Positions 26,729-36,007 of a DNA stretch of 64,000 bases are shown here, piece by piece. Below the pieces are notes generated by a model that was not told the DNA's origin, ran no database searches, and saw only the letters and a program-made list of their open reading frames with translations. The stretch spans positions 1,674,001 to 1,738,000 of the forward strand of contig NZ_CP081153.1 in assembly GCF_025140835.1 (NCBI RefSeq), in the 5' to 3' direction. The position numbers were made by a program, and so were the translations under genes. The stretch's first letter is position 1; the number at the start of each line of letters is the position of its first letter. This DNA is from Aliiroseovarius sp. M344. GTDB taxonomy: Bacteria; Pseudomonadota; Alphaproteobacteria; Rhodobacterales; Rhodobacteraceae.

Positions 26729-27540
26729 TTCGGTGCACCGCGCACATCCAGAAACAAGTCATGTTCGCGCACCAATTGCTGAACCTGATCTTGGTCCAAG
26801 ATTATCACACCGCCCGCAGGAATGACGATACCGCCCAACCCTGCCTTCGCGACAGCCTCGACGGTTGAGGGGCCGATGGTCGGAATGTCCATCCGTTCGT
26901 CCTGCCGGGGTTTGGGGCGTTTCACGAAAACCCCGCGCGCACCCTGTTTCAGGTGCTCGGGCGTGTCTGCCACGAACCGAAGCAGCGCATCGGTGCCCTG
27001 AATGGTTTCGATCCCAAGGCATTGCCCGCCCGCGACAACCGCGCCCTGCGCCAGGTCTTCGGCGACCAGCGTGTCCAGAATGGACCAAGCCCGGTTGGCA
27101 TCCGTTTTGTCCTGTGTGCTTGGTGTGCGCCCAATGGTGGTTGCCTCAAGGCTCAGCCCCTGCGCCACATCTGTCGCGGCAACGACCTCAAACCCCTGTT
27201 CTTCGAACACTTCGGCCACCAGCCGCAGCAACGCGTCGTCGCCCTTGCCAAGCACGGCTTTGACCCGCGGGAACAAGCCCAACGTGACACGATCCATACG
27301 CAGAGGGTTCAACTTTGGTCGGTCAACTTTACCAGCAAAGACCACGCGCCCGATCCCTGCCCTGCGCATTGCCTTGAACAAAACGCCCAACTTTTCATAG
27401 CTGGCCTCGACGAGGTCATGATCATCTGGGGCGTCAACCTCGACCCCCTTGATGGTAACGAAAAGCGCGTCCGGATTGCTGGCCGCGATCCGATGCGGCA
27501 AGTCCCCGGTTCCGGCAATAATGGCAAGGCGATCTGTCAT
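26725..27540 (-). CDS. lpxI: UDP-2,3-diacylglucosamine pyrophosphatase LpxI
   Basis: Hydrolyses UDP-2,3-diacylglucosamine to lipid X in lipid A synthesis. At 271 residues it matches LpxI (formerly DUF1009), the alphaproteobacterial alternative to LpxH. Visible landmarks are the N-terminal AIIAGTGDLPHRIA, the RVVFAGKVDRPKLNPLRMD segment, and the C-terminal half with AVVAGGQCLGIETIQGTDA, KRPKPRQDERMDIPTIG and GIVIPAGGVIILD. It lies ten bases after lpxA and overlaps lpxB by four bases, so the substrate is handed on within one operon. Confidence 0.96.
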   Translation of the reverse strand: MTDRLAIIAGTGDLPHRIAASNPDALFVTIKGVEVDAPDDHDLVEASYEKLGVLFKAMRRAGIGRVVFAGKVDRPKLNPLRMDRVTLGLFPRVKAVLGKGDDALLRLVAEVFEEQGFEVVAATDVAQGLSLEATTIGRTPSTQDKTDANRAWSILDTLVAEDLAQGAVVAGGQCLGIETIQGTDALLRFVADTPEHLKQGARGVFVKRPKPRQDERMDIPTIGPSTVEAVAKAGLGGIVIPAGGVIILDQDQVQQLVREHDLFLDVRGAPK

Positions 27541-27550
27541 TGCGGCTCGC

Positions 27551-28360
27551 TTATTTGGGGGTCAAAAATCCGCGGTCACTGTCGCCGGTCACGAAAGCCA
27601 CAAGTTCGCGGACATATTCACTGTCGGCCCCATCCCCCAAACCGATGGCGCGATCACGAAACGATCCTTCGCCAGTTTTCAGGGTCTGAAACGCTGCCCG
27701 CAATGCCGAAATATCAGCCCGCGCAACACCGCGTCGTTTCAGGCCAACAAGGTTGAGGCCATCCAGCTCTCCGCGCGGGCCTTGCACCAGACCATGCGGC
27801 ACAACATCTGCGGTTACCATTGATAATGCGCCGATGATGGCACCGCGCCCGATACGGATCCACTGATGCAGCCCCGACAAACCGCCGACGATCACATCGT
27901 CTTCGATGACCACATGCCCGGCCACGGCGACATTATTGACGAGGATTACGTTATTCCCGATCTGGGCGTCGTGGGCGACATGGCAGCCGGCCATGAAAAG
28001 CCCGTCATCACCGATGCGGGTGACATAACCTCCGCCCGCCGTGCCGGTGTTCATCGTGACATGTTCGCGAATACGGTTCCGTTTGCCGATCACCAGTTTG
28101 GTATCTTCGCCGGCAAATTTCAGGTCTTGCGGAATCTCGCCAATCACCGAAAACGGGAATATCACCGTTTGGTCGCCAATCTCGGTATCACCCGTGATGA
28201 CGACATGCGATTTTACTTCGACCCCGGCACCCAGCCTGACCTGCGCACCAATAGTGCAAAACGGTCCAACCCGGCAATCCGGACCGATTAAAGCTCCGGC
28301 TTCAACGATTGCGCTGGAATGGACCTGAGCCGTGGGATCTACACCCGCATGGGCAGCCAT
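27551..28360 (-). CDS. lpxA: Acyl-ACP--UDP-N-acetylglucosamine O-acyltransferase
   Basis: First step of lipid A synthesis: 3-O-acylation of UDP-GlcNAc. The 269-residue protein has the left-handed beta-helix hexapeptide pattern from about residue 10 to 185 and the catalytic-His region FMAGCHVAHDAQIG. The GLSGLHQWIRIGRGAIIG stretch is also typical, followed by a C-terminal helical domain. It starts three bases after the fabZ stop. Confidence 0.97.
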   Translation of the reverse strand: MAAHAGVDPTAQVHSSAIVEAGALIGPDCRVGPFCTIGAQVRLGAGVEVKSHVVITGDTEIGDQTVIFPFSVIGEIPQDLKFAGEDTKLVIGKRNRIREHVTMNTGTAGGGYVTRIGDDGLFMAGCHVAHDAQIGNNVILVNNVAVAGHVVIEDDVIVGGLSGLHQWIRIGRGAIIGALSMVTADVVPHGLVQGPRGELDGLNLVGLKRRGVARADISALRAAFQTLKTGEGSFRDRAIGLGDGADSEYVRELVAFVTGDSDRGFLTPK

Positions 28361-28363
28361 CGG

Positions 28364-28828
28364 TCAGCCTTTCCCGCCGGTCACGTCGATCATCGCCATG
28401 AACGTCGCCTCGCAAGCCAGTTCATCGCCGACCATGGCACGGCCGTCAAACTTCCACACCTTCGCGCCTCCGCGAATGGTGGTGACATGCAATTCAAGCA
28501 CATCGCCCGGAACGACTTTGCGACGGAACTTGGCACTGTCGATGCCCATGAAATACACCACAGCGCCCGACCCAACGAGGCCAAGCGACAGGGACACCAT
28601 CACCGCCGAGGTCTGCGCCATCGCTTCAATGATTGTCACGCCCGGCATGATCGGCAGGCCAGGAAAGTGGCCCTGAAAATGCGGTTCGTTCATGGTCACC
28701 ATCTTGATGCCCTTGGCAAACTCGTTGGCGCGAATATCTTCAACCCTGTCCACCAGCAGGAACGGATAACGGTGGGGAATACATTGTTGGATCAGTTGGA
28801 TATCTGCGGTGCCGGGCACATCTGACAT
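28364..28828 (-). CDS. fabZ: 3-Hydroxyacyl-ACP dehydratase FabZ
   Basis: Dehydrates 3-hydroxyacyl-ACP in fatty acid elongation and so competes with LpxA for the same acyl-ACP pool. The 154-residue hot-dog-fold protein has the family start [17 protein letters not shown], the catalytic His in [18 protein letters not shown] and the Glu in IEAMAQ. It follows ompH after an 85-base spacer and precedes lpxA by three bases. Confidence 0.97.
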   Translation of the reverse strand: MSDVPGTADIQLIQQCIPHRYPFLLVDRVEDIRANEFAKGIKMVTMNEPHFQGHFPGLPIMPGVTIIEAMAQTSAVMVSLSLGLVGSGAVVYFMGIDSAKFRRKVVPGDVLELHVTTIRGGAKVWKFDGRAMVGDELACEATFMAMIDVTGGKG

Positions 28829-28913
28829 ATGTTTACGTCCTTTATAGTCCTACGCCCTCTTTGGAGCTTTCCTGTAACTGACTATCAGTCTGGTTCGGAC
28901 GAAACAATTGCTA

Positions 28914-29621
28914 TCAGTTATCAGGCAATGCGCTGCCCGGCGCCGGATCGCCCAGCGGCAAAGCTGGCGTTTCAGGGGCGGGTTCCGGGGCTGTCGACGC
29001 GTCTCCCTCAGGGGTTGAAGGCGTGCTATCGGGCAGGTTACGCCCATCGCCCAACACTTCGTCAATGCGTTCAACAGCCAACTTGGTAATATCGATGTTC
29101 TGGGTGGTCAACAGAATGGCGCGGCGATCCAGAATCACAACGGCGCCCAATTCGCGCACCAGTTGTCCAAGAATTGGGCCGATCCGTTCAAAAAACGCAG
29201 CCTGTTCACGTTCCAGCGTGCGCACGAACTCCTGTTCGCGCGCTGTGCCTTCCGATCGTAAGGCTTGCACTTTTGCATCGAAAGCTTTTGCGACTTCGCG
29301 AAAAGCTTCCGGCGTCATACTCTCGCGCCGCTCTGTCAGCTCACGCTCTTCCTTGACCAGCGCCTCCTCTACTTTGCGGGTTTCGCTGGCGAGCCGAACA
29401 CGCTCCGTTTCGACGGTTTCCACGACACGACGACCATATTGAGTGTCCGAAAAAAGGCTTTGACGGTCGATGGTGACGATTTGTGAGACCGCGCCACCCA
29501 ACTGTTGCGCCGTGGCAGGCACGGCAAAGGACACAAGTGCCAAATAAGCCGCAAGACCGACAGGATGCAGCATCCGAACAGCACGATGCCACAACCCTCG
29601 AATTGAGAATTGCAGCATCAT
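28914..29621 (-). CDS. OmpH/Skp-family periplasmic chaperone
   Basis: A 235-residue exported protein: signal peptide ending near FAVPATAQQ, then the OmpH pattern (IVTIDRQSLFSDTQYGRRV), and a long charged coiled coil (about 75-160) like the tentacles of Skp. The segment AVVILDRRAILLTTQNIDIT follows, and a proline-rich acidic tail of about 40 residues ends the protein. Skp holds unfolded outer-membrane proteins for BamA, whose gene ends 13 bases upstream. The start is uncertain: ATGs at 29621, 29618 and 29573 are all compatible with the signal peptide. A longer frame to 29912 runs into bamA and is not used. Confidence 0.85.
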   Translation of the reverse strand: MMLQFSIRGLWHRAVRMLHPVGLAAYLALVSFAVPATAQQLGGAVSQIVTIDRQSLFSDTQYGRRVVETVETERVRLASETRKVEEALVKEERELTERRESMTPEAFREVAKAFDAKVQALRSEGTAREQEFVRTLEREQAAFFERIGPILGQLVRELGAVVILDRRAILLTTQNIDITKLAVERIDEVLGDGRNLPDSTPSTPEGDASTAPEPAPETPALPLGDPAPGSALPDN

Positions 29622-29634
29622 TGCTGTTGAGCGA

Positions 29635-31989
29635 TCAGAATTGAGCCGAGATTGTGAACTCGAAGTTGTTTTCTTTGTCATAATCTTCCTTGGCCAACAC
29701 ATGCGAGAAGTTAAAACGCAGCGGGCCGATTGGTGTCGCCCAGAAGATCGAAGCGCCGACAGCCGACCGCAAATGGGCACTGTCGTCAATAGCGCCGCCC
29801 AACGTGTTGTCCAGCCCCCACAGGGTACCTGCGTCCAGGAACAGACCACCGGTAATGCCATACTCTTCTGGCAAGCCAATCGGGAACTGAGCCTCAAGCC
29901 GCGCCGCCGCAAACCTGTTGCCGCCGAGCGTGTCTTGGTTGATCGCCGTCAGATCACGTGGGCCGATACCATTGGTGGCAAAACCACGCAATTTGGATGG
30001 GCCAAGACGGAAGCGGTCCGTGACACGCGAGGTGCCACCGTCCAGACCTTGGATTATCCCACCCTCGACCGTGGCGGTCAAAGTCACCTGATCATTCCAG
30101 ACCTTGGTCTGCGCCTGTGCCAATGCACTGGCCCGGGCATATTGATAGTCAGCGCCAATGCCGCCGATGTCACCGTCAAACTGCAACAGGAAACCCCGGT
30201 TCGGGTCCAAACCGGTGCGCCGTGTATCATAGCTCAGCGTAAACCCAGCACCCCCACCGATTTGACGGCCACGTGCACTTTCATCTTTCAGAACCTGCGA
30301 GCTTCCGGCGTCTACACCGGTGATTTCACCCCCATCGCCAAAGACACGCAGGCCAAGCCGCGAATATTCGCTGATCGGGAACGAAATTGACGGCCGCAAA
30401 GCGATCGAACGCGTGTTGTAGAAAGACGAGGCAAACGAAGTTTCCTGATAGTAAGCTTCTAGACCCAGCTCCAGATCGCGATCCAGAAAGTTAGGTTCTG
30501 CAAATTTGAATGAGAAGCTCGAAGAATCTTCACCGCTTTGATAGCTGAGGCTGATGAACTGGCCGCGCCCCAAGAAATTGCGTTCTTTGAACGCAACGTT
30601 CAGGCCAAACCCGTTCTCAAGGCTGTAAACACCCCCAAAGCTCAGTGAACCTGTCGGGGCCTCTTCGACATCAACATCGATGATAACCTGATCTGGTGCC
30701 GAGCCTTCGCGGGCCTCAATATTCGAATTGGAGAAATAGCCGAGCGCCCGAACACGTTCCGCCGCCTCGCGAATTTCACGCGGGTTGAAAGGATCGCCTT
30801 CCACCACGCGGAATTGGTTGCGAACTACCCGGTCAAGCGTCGTGGCGTTGCCTTCAATGTCGATACGCTCAACAATAATACGAGGGCCGCGCACCAGAAC
30901 TAGGTCGATATCAAGGGTTCGCGCGCGATCATTGCGCGTCACGCGTGGTTCGACCCGGACAAAATCCTGACCGTTGCGAATGGCCAACCGCTCCATGCGG
31001 GCAATCGCGTTTTCCATAAGAGCCGGGCTGTAAACCACGCCAGAGCGCAACTTGTGCACAGCTTGGTATTCATTGGCATCTACACCGTTCACCTCGGATG
31101 ATGTGGTGATGTTGCCAAACCGGAATTGCTGCCCTTCCTGCACCTTGAACGTGATGAAGAAGGCATCGCGTTCGCGCGAAAACTCGCTGGTGACGCCCGT
31201 GGTTTTAAAATCCACATAACCGCGGGACTGATAGAAATCCTGCAATACTTGCTTGTCGAACTCGATCCGTTCGGGCGCATATGTGTCGGCGCGGATCAGG
31301 GCCCGCAGAATACCGGCCTGCTTTGTCTCAAGAACGCGCCGCAAACGGCTATCCGAGAACATGCGGTTGCCGACGAATGACAGGCGTTCAACTTCAACAT
31401 TTTTTCCTTCGACGACCTCAAAGACAAGATCGACACGATTGTTGGAGCGGCGAATGATTTTTGGAGTGACCTGCGCGGCCAACCGGCCTTGCGCCTGATA
31501 CAGCTCGGTGATCGTCTGAACATCCTGCTCTGCGCGGGCGGGGTTGTAGACTTGGCGCGGCTGAGATTTCAGAAGCGGTGTAAAGACGTCGTCTTTGACT
31601 TTCCGGTTGCCTTCCACGGACACCACATTGATCGTCGGGTATTCGCGGACCTTGACCACCAAGGTGTTGCCGCGCGGTAAAATCTGCACGTCTTCAAAAA
31701 GCCCAGAGCCGACAAGACGTTGATACCCGTCATTCAGTGCAGCGGCCGAGACCACCTCGCCTTGGGCGATTCCCAAATAGGACAAGATGGTTGCCGCTTC
31801 GATCCGTTGCGTGCCTTCAATTTCGATCCTTTGGAACGAGTAAGCCTGCGCAACTGCAACTTGCGGTGCAGAGACCGTAACCCCAGAAATTACTAGAAAA
31901 ATTGCCAGTCCGCCGCCAGTCAAAAGACCCTTTGCGCCACGTGCTGCTGTCATGAAATGGTTGCTGCTCAACCCCTTATCAAATGTCAT
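29635..31989 (-). CDS. bamA: Outer-membrane assembly factor BamA
   Basis: Core of the machine that folds and inserts beta-barrel proteins in the outer membrane. About 784 residues: signal peptide, five POTRA repeats (roughly residues 50-455, for example ISYLGIAQGEVV-like starts and GNRKVKDDVFTPLLK), and the Omp85 barrel with LSYDTRRTGLDPNRGFLLQF and the LRGF motif in the last third, ending in Phe (FTISAQF). The ATG at 31987-31989 follows GGGGAAAGAAC; a later ATG at 31951-31953 would also leave the signal peptide intact. A terminator upstream suggests bamA has its own promoter. Confidence 0.95.
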   Translation of the reverse strand: MTFDKGLSSNHFMTAARGAKGLLTGGGLAIFLVISGVTVSAPQVAVAQAYSFQRIEIEGTQRIEAATILSYLGIAQGEVVSAAALNDGYQRLVGSGLFEDVQILPRGNTLVVKVREYPTINVVSVEGNRKVKDDVFTPLLKSQPRQVYNPARAEQDVQTITELYQAQGRLAAQVTPKIIRRSNNRVDLVFEVVEGKNVEVERLSFVGNRMFSDSRLRRVLETKQAGILRALIRADTYAPERIEFDKQVLQDFYQSRGYVDFKTTGVTSEFSRERDAFFITFKVQEGQQFRFGNITTSSEVNGVDANEYQAVHKLRSGVVYSPALMENAIARMERLAIRNGQDFVRVEPRVTRNDRARTLDIDLVLVRGPRIIVERIDIEGNATTLDRVVRNQFRVVEGDPFNPREIREAAERVRALGYFSNSNIEAREGSAPDQVIIDVDVEEAPTGSLSFGGVYSLENGFGLNVAFKERNFLGRGQFISLSYQSGEDSSSFSFKFAEPNFLDRDLELGLEAYYQETSFASSFYNTRSIALRPSISFPISEYSRLGLRVFGDGGEITGVDAGSSQVLKDESARGRQIGGGAGFTLSYDTRRTGLDPNRGFLLQFDGDIGGIGADYQYARASALAQAQTKVWNDQVTLTATVEGGIIQGLDGGTSRVTDRFRLGPSKLRGFATNGIGPRDLTAINQDTLGGNRFAAARLEAQFPIGLPEEYGITGGLFLDAGTLWGLDNTLGGAIDDSAHLRSAVGASIFWATPIGPLRFNFSHVLAKEDYDKENNFEFTISAQF

Positions 31990-32174
31990 CGTATGTTCTT
32001 TCCCCAGACATCCCAGTGCCAATGTGGATAAGGGGTTGGGACGGTCTTGTCAAAGCGCGAAACCAGACTTTCGAAGGGGGGCGAAGGGCTGCCAATTCTC
32101 CGAGCATCGTTGTTGGCTTGTTGATTGGGTGTTTCACCGCCGCGCCTGATCGTTGGATGCGCCGCCAAGTCACG

Positions 32175-32206
32175 AAAAACCCGCGCACAGCGGGGCTGTC
32201 GCGGGG
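32175..32206 (-). terminator. Terminator between the rseP unit and bamA
   Basis: On the minus strand CCCGCG and CGCGGG pair, with an inner CAGC/GCTG-type stem and a CCCCG loop (one unpaired G), followed by TTTTTCG. It lies about 50 bases beyond the 44-aa gene and about 185 bases before bamA. Confidence 0.75.
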
Positions 32207-32256
32207 TAAAAACGTCTGACCCCGAAGGGTCTGCACGCGCTTGCGTTTGCGTTTGC

Positions 32257-32391
32257 TTACATCACCGAGTGCAGTGCGGCGCTCAAACCAAGCGCGGCCA
32301 AAATTGCGCCAGCATACAAAAACCGATCCCAGCTCAGATCCACCAGAACTGCCAGCCCATGTGTTTCGCGGTCCATCCGGTCCATTTGCAT
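32257..32391 (-). CDS. Small single-helix membrane protein between rseP and bamA
   Basis: A 44-residue frame: an acidic/basic N terminus (MQMDRMDRETHG), a region with VDLSWDRFLYAGAILAALG and a hydrophobic helix ending LSAALHSVM. The ATG has GGAG at a good distance (TTGGAGAC). The gene follows rseP by 112 bases and is closed by a strong terminator, so it is probably the last gene of the rseP transcript. I do not recognise a named family. Position suggests an envelope role, perhaps with RseP or the Bam machine; this is inference. Confidence 0.6.
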   Translation of the reverse strand: MQMDRMDRETHGLAVLVDLSWDRFLYAGAILAALGLSAALHSVM

Positions 32392-32503
32392 GTCTCCAAC
32401 AACGAGTCACTTCGTGTGACGTGCGAAAAAGTTATTGGACGATTGCGGCGCGACCGTTTCCAAAATAAGGCAAAATTGTGGCGCATCCGCCTGGCCCTGA
32501 ACC

Positions 32504-33844
32504 TTATGGACAGAACAGATCGTTTGTCAGGCCGAACACCATCAGTGCCACGACCAGCGACAACCCAATCGCCAGCAGCACGTTAAGCACTTTTTCCGAT
32601 GGTGGTTTCCCCGTCACCGCTTCATAGGCGAAAAACACCAGGTGCCCGCCGTCCAGAACAGGTATGGGAAACAGGTTGATCAGACCAATGGCGGTCGAAA
32701 GCATCGCGATAAAGCTGATAAAGCTGGTCGCCCCAAGCGATGCTGCCTGCCCAGACACCTGGGCGATGCCCAACGGGCCCGACAGATTACAGCTTGAGAT
32801 CGCACCGGTTATCATGTGCCAAAGCCCCGACAGGCTGGAGTTGATGATATACATCACCCGCTCGCCACCCGAACCAATGCTTTCCCAAAGCCCCGGCGTG
32901 CGTGTTGCCGGCTCAAATACCATCCCCGAGGTGATACCGATCAGCCACCGTGTCTCGAACCCACCATCAGCGCTGGGAAGGTCCTGCCGGCGCGGGGTCA
33001 AGGTCACCTCCATCGGGGTGCCATCGCGCAGGATGCCAAGCGTCATCGCCGCACCGTCACCGTTCAACACCACTTCGCGCAGCGTATTGAAGGTCGGGAC
33101 CGGCGTGCCGTCAACCGTGGCGATAAAGTCCCCCACCTTAAGTCCCGCATCAATCGCGGCGGATTTCGGGGTAACCGACCCAACAAGGGCGGGAAACGGA
33201 TGGGTCGCTGTCACGTCGACAACCTGCCCGTCGCGGCGCACCTGATAGCCAACCTGCGCAGTATCGGGCAGTTTCTCGACTATAGTATAAAACTCGGCCA
33301 GCGCTGGCATGTCATATCCGGCAATCGACAGGATCTCGTCGCCCTCGCGCAGCCCCTCCTCCATCCCCGGCACATTCAGGGGTTTGGCGACAGACAAGGG
33401 GTCACGTGCGATACCCGTTGCCAATGCCAGCCCGGCAAATATCAATACAGACAGCACAAAATTGAATATTGGTCCGGCTGCTACTGTCGCGGTCCGCGCC
33501 CATAGCGGTGCGCCATGCATGGTATGACGGCGTTCTTCGGCGCTCATCACGGCCATCGCGTCCTCATCCGCGCTGCCTGACGCAACATTGGCGTCTCCAT
33601 GGAATTTGACATAACCGCCAACCGGAAACGCCGCGATCTGCCAACTGGTGCCATGCCTGTCTTTGCGGGCGAACAGCACCGGTCCCATCCCGATTGAGAA
33701 CACATCCGCTTTGATCCCGGACCACCGCCCCACGATGTAATGACCATATTCATGCACCGCGACAATCACGGTCAGGGCCGCCAGAAATGCCAGTATCGTA
33801 AAGGCGAGGTTGCCAAAATCGGGAAGCAGCCCGGTTAGTTCCAT
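32504..33844 (-). CDS. rseP: Membrane-embedded zinc metalloprotease RseP
   Basis: Site-2 protease that cleaves membrane-bound anti-sigma factors and leftover signal peptides. The 446-residue protein has the zinc site HEYGH (His31, Glu32, His35) in the first helix and an FSIGMGPVLF segment. Two PDZ-like regions (about 130-300) follow, with the C-terminal FPIPVLDGGHLVFFAYEAVTG carrying the third zinc ligand Asp. It lies 36 bases after dxr in the usual dxr-rseP-bamA order. Confidence 0.95.
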   Translation of the reverse strand: MELTGLLPDFGNLAFTILAFLAALTVIVAVHEYGHYIVGRWSGIKADVFSIGMGPVLFARKDRHGTSWQIAAFPVGGYVKFHGDANVASGSADEDAMAVMSAEERRHTMHGAPLWARTATVAAGPIFNFVLSVLIFAGLALATGIARDPLSVAKPLNVPGMEEGLREGDEILSIAGYDMPALAEFYTIVEKLPDTAQVGYQVRRDGQVVDVTATHPFPALVGSVTPKSAAIDAGLKVGDFIATVDGTPVPTFNTLREVVLNGDGAAMTLGILRDGTPMEVTLTPRRQDLPSADGGFETRWLIGITSGMVFEPATRTPGLWESIGSGGERVMYIINSSLSGLWHMITGAISSCNLSGPLGIAQVSGQAASLGATSFISFIAMLSTAIGLINLFPIPVLDGGHLVFFAYEAVTGKPPSEKVLNVLLAIGLSLVVALMVFGLTNDLFCP

Positions 33845-33880
33845 GGGGTGTCTCTCCTGCTCGTTTTTTCTTATGCCCGC

Positions 33881-35065
33881 TCAGGGGCGGGTGTTGATGA
33901 CGTCTTGCGCGGTGATGCGTCCCATTTGGTCGGCCGCGCACACATTATCAAGGGTCATTGCGCCATGCGCCAAGGACACATCCGCGTCAAGTCGCGTCAG
34001 CACCTCTTCCACGATGGCGGCCATATCCATAAAGCCAAGCTGACCGGCGATGAACGCATCCAGTGCGGCTTCTTTTGCGGCATTGAAAATAGCGCCCGAA
34101 AGTCCGCCCGCCGCCATCACGTCGCGCGCGAGACGCAGGGCGGGATACCGCACCTCGTCCGGCGCACGAAATTCAAGCGTTGCAATCTTGGCCAGATCCA
34201 ACCGGTCAACGGGCAACGAACGGCGCTCGGGCCAGTTAAGCGCATAGCCAATGGCGTGACGCATATCGGGCGCGCCCAAATGTGCCATCAGCGCGCCATC
34301 GTTGAACCCCACCAATGCGTGCACCAGACTTTGTGGGTGCACGACCACTTCAATCTGATCTGGTTTTAGTTCGAAAAACTCTTTTGTTTCGATGACTTCG
34401 AGCGCCTTGTTAAACATAGAGGCGCTGTCGATCGTAATCCGTTGCCCCATATCCCAATTGGGATGTGCGCTGGCCTCGGCCAATGTTGCGCCCGCGAGCG
34501 CTTCAAGCGGCCAATCGCGAAACGCACCGCCCGACGCGGTAATGATCACCCGTTCAACCGTCGCAAGGTCTTCGCCCACAAGCCCTTGAAAAACGGCCGA
34601 ATGCTCGCTGTCTACGGGCAGGATACGTGCATGATGCGCCTGCGCAGTGGCCATAATCAACGGACCCGCGGTCACAAGGCTTTCTTTGTTGGCCAATGCC
34701 AGCGTGGCGCGGGCCTCCAACGCGCGCAGTCCGGGCAACAGCCCCGCCGCCCCGACAATCGCGGACATGACCCAATCGGCTGGACGGGTGGCGGCTTCTT
34801 CAATTGCAGAGGCTCCACCGGCCGCCGCAATGCCCGTTCCCGCCAGCGCGTCGCGCAAGGCAGGCAGGTTTTCTTCATGGGCCGTGACCGCAACATCCGC
34901 CTTCAGACGGATCGCAACTTGTGCCAACCGGGCCACGTTATGCCCGCCAGTCAGCGCGACAACATCATATGCGTCCGGGTCACGGGCAATCAAATCGATG
35001 GTCGATTGCCCGATCGACCCCGTCGCCCCAAAAATCGAGACCCGTCGCTGCGATGAAACTGCCAT
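33881..35065 (-). CDS. dxr: 1-Deoxy-D-xylulose-5-phosphate reductoisomerase
   Basis: Converts DXP to MEP, committing carbon to the non-mevalonate isoprenoid pathway. The 394-residue protein has the NADPH loop FGATGSIGQSTIDLI, the metal site PVDSEHSAVFQ, the flexible loop ASGGAFRDWPLEAL and the active-site ATLAEASAHPNWDMG. The start is the ATG for MAVSSQRRVSIFGA; a longer frame to 35110 would overlap cdsA. Its product feeds undecaprenyl phosphate through uppS in the same cluster. Confidence 0.96.
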   Translation of the reverse strand: MAVSSQRRVSIFGATGSIGQSTIDLIARDPDAYDVVALTGGHNVARLAQVAIRLKADVAVTAHEENLPALRDALAGTGIAAAGGASAIEEAATRPADWVMSAIVGAAGLLPGLRALEARATLALANKESLVTAGPLIMATAQAHHARILPVDSEHSAVFQGLVGEDLATVERVIITASGGAFRDWPLEALAGATLAEASAHPNWDMGQRITIDSASMFNKALEVIETKEFFELKPDQIEVVVHPQSLVHALVGFNDGALMAHLGAPDMRHAIGYALNWPERRSLPVDRLDLAKIATLEFRAPDEVRYPALRLARDVMAAGGLSGAIFNAAKEAALDAFIAGQLGFMDMAAIVEEVLTRLDADVSLAHGAMTLDNVCAADQMGRITAQDVINTRP

Positions 35066-35078
35066 GCGTGCTGTCCTG

Positions 35079-35897
35079 TTATCCCGCCGAACCAAAAAGC
35101 GATGCCGCACCGATCAGCAACATCAACACGGCCGCGGCGCCAATCATGGCATCAAAGCGATCCAGCACACCGCCATGGCCGGGAATAAGGTTCGAGCTGT
35201 CCTTCACATTCACCGCCCGCTTGATCGCACTTTCCACAATATCGCCCATTTGCCCGGCAAATGCGATCAATGGTGCAAACAACGCCTCGGCAGGAGTGAA
35301 AACACCCTGAGCGGCAGCCAGCAAACCGATCACCAGCGCGCCGACCCAGCCCGCGATCGTTCCGGACCACGTTTTCTTTGGGCTCACACGCGGCCAAAAC
35401 TTCGGCCCGCCCACGGTGCGCCCAACAAAGTAACCCGCAACATCTGACATGATGATGATCATCAGAAACCAAATCAAAATTGGGCCCGGCCCCATCGCAA
35501 TGAAACCCAACCCCGCCAGCATGATCAAAGCGCCATACCCGAGGAACAGTACCCGGTGCTTTTTGATCAACGCGGCACCGAGGAGAGGTGGGATTAGCAG
35601 CAGCAATGCTTTTGAACTGATCAGACGGGCACCCGGATCAGCCTCATCAAAGCCAAAACCGGCAATGAAAATGACTAGTGTCGCGATCACGCCAAGGAAA
35701 ACAAAGACGCCGGGTTTGGCAGGTATCAACAGTCGTGCAAGCTCTCCGATACACAGGCCAATCACGACGGCAATCAACGCTAAAAAGATCGGATTTCCCA
35801 AAAGCACAGCGATTACCGCCACCGCCGCCATGGCAATGGCGGACAGCACACGGGGTGCAAGATCTGACCAGTTCGAAGAAGGATTACCGCTTTTCAT
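35079..35897 (-). CDS. cdsA: Phosphatidate cytidylyltransferase CdsA
   Basis: Makes CDP-diacylglycerol for phospholipid synthesis in the inner membrane. The 272-residue protein has about seven hydrophobic segments and the family signature: SPKKTWSGTIAGWVGALV, then DIVESAIKRAVNVKDSSN and LIPGHGGVLDRFD near the C terminus. It lies 13 bases before dxr and 110 bases after uppS. Confidence 0.95.
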   Translation of the reverse strand: MKSGNPSSNWSDLAPRVLSAIAMAAVAVIAVLLGNPIFLALIAVVIGLCIGELARLLIPAKPGVFVFLGVIATLVIFIAGFGFDEADPGARLISSKALLLLIPPLLGAALIKKHRVLFLGYGALIMLAGLGFIAMGPGPILIWFLMIIIMSDVAGYFVGRTVGGPKFWPRVSPKKTWSGTIAGWVGALVIGLLAAAQGVFTPAEALFAPLIAFAGQMGDIVESAIKRAVNVKDSSNLIPGHGGVLDRFDAMIGAAAVLMLLIGAASLFGSAG

Positions 35898-36007
35898 GAA
35901 GGGTTTATGGCACTCACGCGCCCTGCCCTCAAGCAGTTGATCACGCAGGGTTGGGGCTTAAATGCGGCGTGGCGTAAATGTCGCGCCGCTGGCTGGGCGC
36001 AGGCGGC

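Noticed and set aside
28914..29912. Longer 332-residue version of the OmpH protein
   Set aside because: The extra 97 residues lie inside bamA in another frame and precede the signal peptide.
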